From positions 1 to 5,732 of the forward strand of contig DPKT01000284.1 in assembly GCA_003542385.1 (NCBI GenBank): DNA of 5,732 nt, read 5' to 3'. The notes under the pieces were generated by a model. It did no database searches. It saw only the letters and a program-made list of their open reading frames with translations, and had not been told where the DNA came from. Shown here piece after piece: positions 5,125 to 5,732 of the stretch (position 1 is the first letter of the stretch; the number at the start of each line of letters is the position of its first letter). The stretch comes from Desulfomicrobium sp. GTDB lineage: Bacteria; Desulfobacterota; Desulfovibrionia; Desulfovibrionales; Desulfomicrobiaceae. Made by a program: the position numbers and the translations under genes.

Positions 5125-5732
5125 TCAGGAAATAAGGTGCAGGCCGTATTTGGCGTGGAGAAATGATTGGAAACCGGCCACGAACTTAAAGCACTTTATG
5201 AGCTTTTCGTGCTCGCCAACGTCCAGGCTCTCCGGATGGATGAAGTTGTCAGGGGACATCCCGGCACGGACGGCCGCGGCCTGGGCGTGCAGTCGCAGGT
5301 CCTGGAAATGGCGCAGCGCCTCCTCCATGCCGGTGGCCATGCCCTCGGAAAAGACGCCCTCGCCGCGCAGGGCATGAAGGCGCTCCAGGGTGCCCGTTTC
5401 GCGCAGCCCGTGCTCCAGGGCCAGGGTCTTGATGCCCTGGGTCAGGGGAAAGACTCCCCCCTTCTTGACGTCCAGCGCGCCTTTGCCCGGCCCGTGGCGC
5501 TCGACGACCAGGCTGTTGAAGAAGCCCAAGGGAGGGGGAAACCGCAGGGCCTCGCGGGCCATGTACATGAGCAGGACGGGCGTGTCCCTGACCTGACGCG
5601 ACACGTGCCCGCGCAGGTTCTCGAACAGGGGGGCCTCGCCGTGGACGTGGCGGGCATCGGCCAGCTGGGTCAGATGAAGGACGGCGTCGGCGTCGACCAT
5701 GCGCGTCATGGCGCTCACGCCGTCGCGCCAGG
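5125..5732 (-). CDS. DUF294-type signalling protein (CBS/nucleotidyltransferase family), C-terminal part, 5' end cut by window edge
   Basis: About 201 residues before the TGA at 5125-5127 are visible; the reading frame stays open to the right edge. The segment resembles the C-terminal substrate-binding region of DUF294 proteins: DADAVLHLTQLADARHVHGE, then a helical stretch with FFNSLVVERHG, then DVKKGGVFPLTQGIKTLALEHG, a GVFSE helix pair, LRHFQDLRLHAQ, and PDNFIHPESL near the end. Full-length relatives are commonly around 600 residues, with cyclic-nucleotide-binding, CBS-pair and GlnD-like nucleotidyltransferase domains upstream; those would lie outside the window. The role is presumed signal transduction and the substrate is unknown. 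It points the same way as the Fe-S gene but is separated from it by 146 bases holding that gene's own promoter, so the two are probably not strictly one operon. No clear terminator is seen after its stop. Confidence 0.85.
   Translation of the reverse strand, partial: WRDGVSAMTRMVDADAVLHLTQLADARHVHGEAPLFENLRGHVSRQVRDTPVLLMYMAREALRFPPPLGFFNSLVVERHGPGKGALDVKKGGVFPLTQGIKTLALEHGLRETGTLERLHALRGEGVFSEGMATGMEEALRHFQDLRLHAQAAAVRAGMSPDNFIHPESLDVGEHEKLIKCFKFVAGFQSFLHAKYGLHLIS

Noticed and set aside
3923..5377. Long open frame of 484 codons on the plus strand, antisense to the Fe-S gene and running into the DUF294 gene
   Set aside because: It is a by-product of GC-rich codon use. The opposite strand encodes a protein with complete cysteine motifs, while this frame is alanine/glycine/valine-rich with no recognisable motif and crosses two genes and a promoter.

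Overview
The window is a GC-rich bacterial segment, most likely from a sulfate-reducing deltaproteobacterium of the Desulfovibrio/Desulfomicrobium kind. This rests on gene content: a stand-alone HdrD/DsrK/TmcB-type iron-sulfur protein, a tandem HD/HD-GYP protein and a DUF294 signalling protein. It is inference; no rRNA or other marker gene is present. I see no CRISPR array, tRNA, insertion sequence or phage gene, and no gene-free stretch longer than 300 bases (the longest gap is 881-1118).

Left part. A PLP-dependent cysteine synthase gene runs leftwards off the window edge (start codon at 880). Across a 238-base divergent intergenic region lies a rightward gene for a tandem HD-domain protein (1119-2344). 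Its N-terminal HD domain and C-terminal HD-GYP domain are both well preserved but lie in different frames. One missing base in a CCCC run near 1696-1699 explains the break, so the gene is either a fresh pseudogene or carries a sequencing error.

Middle part. A TetR-family repressor gene (2405-2983) and an AhpD/carboxymuconolactone-decarboxylase-like gene (3051-3587) follow in the same direction. Each is preceded by the same 17-base sequence, which contains a 15-base TAGAC-N5-GTCTA inverted repeat. A compact hairpin-plus-T-run terminator separates them. The simplest reading is a small autoregulated unit: the repressor controls itself and one neighbouring enzyme. The repressor has a candidate sensor cysteine, and the AhpD-like protein has a degenerate CxxCxxxH motif. 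The tetR start codon has almost no room for a Shine-Dalgarno sequence, so its message may be leaderless.

Right part. Convergent with the AhpD-like gene, and separated from it by stem-loops, is a leftward gene for a 4Fe-4S/CCG-domain protein (3677-4978) of the heterodisulfide-reductase subunit D superfamily. No membrane or cytochrome partner is adjacent. It has its own AT-rich upstream region with a good sigma-70-like promoter, a perfect 6+4+6 palindrome just upstream of the -35 box and an inverted repeat around the predicted transcription start. Beyond it, also leftward and cut by the right edge, is the C-terminal part of a DUF294-type (CBS/nucleotidyltransferase family) protein.

Nothing here is a clearly unprecedented multi-gene system. 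The most interesting item is the twin-operator TetR/AhpD-like pair, followed by the frameshifted tandem HD-GYP gene and the control region of the orphan Fe-S gene.
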